Part shown: positions 6,464 to 8,660 of the stretch, piece by piece
Layout of the letters: every line of letters begins with the position of its first letter
How positions within the stretch are numbered: position 1 is the first letter of the stretch
Assembly: GCA_937877565.1 (NCBI GenBank)
Contig: CALFJB010000013.1
Location: 1 to 8,660, forward strand
Direction of reading: 5' to 3'
Source: an uncultured Selenomonadales bacterium
Lineage (GTDB): Bacteria > Bacillota > Negativicutes > Selenomonadales > Selenomonadaceae
Length of the DNA stretch: 8,660 nt
The notes under the pieces: model-generated
Seen by the model: the letters and a program-made list of their open reading frames with translations, nothing else
Databases searched by the model: none
Told to the model about the DNA's origin: nothing
Translations under genes and position numbers: made by a program

Positions 6464-7509
6464 AATGAATCTGTGATGTTCTCGTAGTGCCTTAATTTCA
6501 GTATGTCGGGCAAATCTGTAACCGACGGAAATTCTTCAGCAATTTCTGCGCAAAGTGTTTCCATCAATTTGTCGCCGACGACTTCAGCATATTTTCCCCG
6601 TAATGCCTTTTCGTACCAGTCAACTAAATCCTTCTCTGTAACAACACTTTGGATACGACTGCGCCAACCGATTTGGGTCATGAGCGAAACGATTATGTCT
6701 TGCTCGGCATCTTTGCAGACGATTATGATTCGGTTGCTGGAAATGTTGCTCACTATATTTTCGGCAAGTGTCGTATCAAGGCTGAGATGTTTGATTTGAA
6801 TTGCCACGCCCCAATTTGAATACATATCTAGCCCGCGATCCGCCGCATTCGTAACGCCAACTCTGTAAATCTTGGCGTCCTGCATAAATTTAGGTCGCGT
6901 CATATCGAGGCACATGACTTTTTGAGAAAAATCTTTGAACTCGTCCAGAATATCAAATTTGCTCTCGTCCACTGATAATTCTATCTTGAGGTTTAGAGAC
7001 TCGACTAAGGCAGAAAATAAGGCATACACAACTATTTCGTATATTTTATCCAGACTTCGCTTTAAGCCAGGCTCGTTCCAAAATGAGTTTATGAAATCTA
7101 TTACGCTAAAGTTGCTTTTATCGGAATCACGGCAATATGACAGAGCATTGAATAATTGATTGTGCTTATTGGTGAATCGACGGTAAATGTAAGCTTCTAC
7201 AGCTCCGCCGGTCGACAGATTTTCTTGACTCAACGTATTTAGAACTTTAGGCGGTATTGCATTATCGTTAAATAAGTCGTCTTGAAAACGAGCACTGCTC
7301 GTACATTTTCTGCCAAGAAGTTGAATGGAAATTTCGTCACGCCAACGCTTACTTTCATTGCGGTATTCTTCCAAATTTAGCGGGTTAATATCTCCGTAAT
7401 GGCGAATGCGATACAAAATTTCTGCAATTTGAATGGGTTTATAAAAATGAATTCGAGATTTTGAAATTATTTTATCGAGTGCCTCTTTGGCGGCTACTTT
7501 GCTTATCAT
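6454..7509 (-). CDS. HaeII-family type II restriction endonuclease
   Basis: The 351-residue protein resembles HaeII-type endonucleases as recalled: KSRIHFYKPIQIAEILYR near 17-34, RWRDEI (55-60) with FQDDLF (75-80), PGLKRSLDKIYEIVVYALF at 147-165, and YRVGVTNAADRGLDM at 215-229. D228 and QIK at 238-240 fit a PD-(D/E)xK-like site with Gln for Glu. Length matches the family. HaeII and its isoschizomer NgoBI cut RGCGCY, so that is the inferred target. ATG 7509 has AGAAGGAG at good spacing. The start lies inside the methyltransferase gene (38-base overlap), so methylase is made first from the shared transcript. No C-protein gene or C-box is visible. The exact specificity is not shown by the sequence. 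Confidence 0.83.
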   Translation of the reverse strand: MISKVAAKEALDKIISKSRIHFYKPIQIAEILYRIRHYGDINPLNLEEYRNESKRWRDEISIQLLGRKCTSSARFQDDLFNDNAIPPKVLNTLSQENLSTGGAVEAYIYRRFTNKHNQLFNALSYCRDSDKSNFSVIDFINSFWNEPGLKRSLDKIYEIVVYALFSALVESLNLKIELSVDESKFDILDEFKDFSQKVMCLDMTRPKFMQDAKIYRVGVTNAADRGLDMYSNWGVAIQIKHLSLDTTLAENIVSNISSNRIIIVCKDAEQDIIVSLMTQIGWRSRIQSVVTEKDLVDWYEKALRGKYAEVVGDKLMETLCAEIAEEFPSVTDLPDILKLRHYENITDSFWV

Positions 7510-8515
7510 AGTCTGTTCTCCTTCTGTGTCGGTTCAATGCTAAAATCATGCTCTTTGCTATGGCGTGTACTACCGGAACGGAGACGGCATTACCACACTG
7601 GTGTTTAACTTTTCCATAGGGTAAATCTATTTCGTAGGAATCAGGAAAACCTTGTATTCTTAGCATTTCTCTTTCAGTTGGACGACGTTCATCGTTTATG
7701 AGGATATAGTTTGCTGAGGCTCCGGCTCTTAACGCGGAAGAATACGGATGAGGAGTTATTGAGCCGGAAATATTCTCATGGGAAATGTATGGGCGTGGAT
7801 AATTTTTATCTTTGAGTCTTTGAAGGCGAGAATTTTTAATAGTGTCACGGACATAATATTTTTTATCAACATTTTCCTCCAAGATATCTGCTAAAGTTAG
7901 TCGTTTGTCATCGTCAACGGGTAAAGGGAATTCAAAATGAACATCCTCTAGAAATCCGACTATGAAAATACGCTCCCTGTTTTGCGGAACCCCATAGTCG
8001 AGAGAATTTAAAATTTTAGAGTAAACCTTATAGCCCATTGATTCAAGATGAGCATTGATTGTACGAAATGTTCTACCCTTGTCATGGCTCCTCAAATTTT
8101 TGACGTTCTCCAAAAGGAAAGCCGCAGGTCTTTTATATTGTAAGATTCGTTCTATTTCAAAGAATAACGTCCCGCAAGTTTCATTTTTGAAACCTTCTTT
8201 TTTGCCGATGATAGAAAAAGACTGACAAGGAAATCCACCAAGTAAAATATCAAAATCTGGGATAGCGGCACTACTTATTTTTGTGATGTCGCCTGAAGGA
8301 CGCTCGCCAAAATTTCGTTCGTAAGTATCGCAAGCTGTTTCATCACATTCTGACGAAAAGACGCAGTGTCCACCTGCATACTCAAAACCCAATCTCATTC
8401 CACCAATTCCAGCAAATAAATCAATGAACGAAAAATTACGTTTATCATTAGGTGCGTTCTCAATAGAATCATTATAATCAAATAGATTAAGCTGTCTTAT
8501 TTTTTTCGTGGACAC
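7472..8515 (-). CDS. DNA (cytosine-5) methyltransferase of the type II R-M system
   Basis: This S-adenosylmethionine-dependent enzyme adds methyl to C5 of cytosine and protects the endonuclease target. All hallmark motifs are present (numbered from GTG 8515): SAM-binding IDLFAGIGG at about 31-39, catalytic GGFPCQS with Cys97, ENVKNL from 136, QNRERIFIVGF from 178, a target-recognition segment about 200-270, and GNAVSVPVVHAIAKS from 308. At about 347 residues the length is normal. The reading frame extends to a GTG at 8524, but that GTG overlaps the ribosome site. AGGAG at 8528-8524 lies eight bases before GTG 8515, which is therefore the better start. It is first in the operon and overlaps the endonuclease gene by 38 bases. 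By association with a HaeII-like enzyme the target is probably RGCGCY. Confidence 0.93.
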   Translation of the reverse strand: MSTKKIRQLNLFDYNDSIENAPNDKRNFSFIDLFAGIGGMRLGFEYAGGHCVFSSECDETACDTYERNFGERPSGDITKISSAAIPDFDILLGGFPCQSFSIIGKKEGFKNETCGTLFFEIERILQYKRPAAFLLENVKNLRSHDKGRTFRTINAHLESMGYKVYSKILNSLDYGVPQNRERIFIVGFLEDVHFEFPLPVDDDKRLTLADILEENVDKKYYVRDTIKNSRLQRLKDKNYPRPYISHENISGSITPHPYSSALRAGASANYILINDERRPTEREMLRIQGFPDSYEIDLPYGKVKHQCGNAVSVPVVHAIAKSMILALNRHRRRTDYDKQSSRQRGTR

Positions 8516-8544
8516 GTTAATCACTCCTAATCATCATCAGTGAA

Positions 8545-8553
8545 ATTATACCA
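8545..8553 (-). promoter_or_regulatory. Extended -10 promoter of the R-M operon
   Basis: The minus strand reads TGGTATAAT, a perfect -10 with an extended TG. No good -35 lies 16-18 bases upstream. Transcription should start near 8538, about 23 bases before the methyltransferase GTG. It is the only clear promoter seen for the four genes. Confidence 0.75.
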
Positions 8554-8587
8554 CATTCAGCAGAAATATAAACTTTAAACTTCAAAC

Positions 8588-8604
8588 GTGCCCAAAGCGG
8601 GCAC
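8588..8604. promoter_or_regulatory. Inverted repeat GTGCCC-N5-GGGCAC, possible operator or terminator
   Basis: Perfect six-base arms flank AAAGC. It lies about 40 bases upstream of the -10 of the restriction-modification operon. An A and seven T (8606-8612) follow on the plus strand, so it could be an intrinsic terminator insulating the oriT. The same 6-5-6 repeat occurs at 1237-1253, which also allows a protein-binding site. Confidence 0.5.
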
Positions 8605-8605
8605 A

Positions 8606-8660
8606 TTTTTTTAGCCTCGCAGAGCTCGTACCTGCCGTAGGCAGGTATAACGAGATATAC
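8606..8660. repeat. 55-bp terminal direct repeat, right copy (circular overlap)
   Basis: This is an exact second copy of bases 1-55 and should be trimmed when the molecule is closed. It carries most of the oriT hairpin again. Confidence 0.9.

Noticed and set aside
8516..8524. GTG 8524 as methyltransferase start
   Set aside because: It overlaps the only Shine-Dalgarno sequence. GTG 8515 sits eight bases after that site.

Overview
The window is almost certainly one complete small plasmid. Its last 55 bases (8606-8660) repeat its first 55 (1-55) exactly, as expected when a circular molecule is assembled with an overlap of that size. The circle would be 8605 bp. Shine-Dalgarno sites (AAGGAGG, GAAGGAG, TAGGAG), extended -10 promoters, a MobV-type mobilisation remnant and moderate to low G+C suggest a Bacillota-like host, perhaps Negativicutes-like. 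The species cannot be read from the sequence.

Clockwise layout. (1) 20-1191 is a mobilisation module. It has an oriT with the same stem, bulge and second-repeat layout as pMV158, then a MobV relaxase gene broken by an internal deletion and frame change. (2) 1297-1579 is a replication-control leader: a sense promoter, an opposing perfect-spacing antisense promoter, and a terminator-like hairpin just before the rep start. A leader segment can pair with the 5' arm of that hairpin and lies in the loop of the predicted antisense RNA. This is the layout of antisense-driven transcriptional attenuation (pT181/pIP501 style). (3) 1580-4477 encodes a 965-residue primase-helicase replication protein. (4) 4495-4890 is a probable origin: 16 copies of TGTTGCC or its complement GGCAACA around a T- and CT-rich core, plus an 18-bp palindrome. 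(5) 4893-4922 is a bidirectional terminator.

(6) On the minus strand, 8515 down to 4963 is one operon of four overlapping genes behind an extended -10 promoter: a cytosine-C5 methyltransferase, a HaeII-family restriction endonuclease, a four-helix membrane protein and a DUF2806 protein. The first two form a type II restriction-modification system, probably recognising RGCGCY. In a hand scan none of the 17 GCGC tetramers in the window is an RGCGCY site. The last two genes are uncharacterised cargo and a candidate for a two-gene defence unit (membrane effector plus cytosolic partner).

Together, rep, its control RNA and the origin maintain the plasmid. The restriction-modification pair can protect the host and penalise plasmid loss. 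The intact oriT could let the plasmid be mobilised in trans although its own relaxase is broken.
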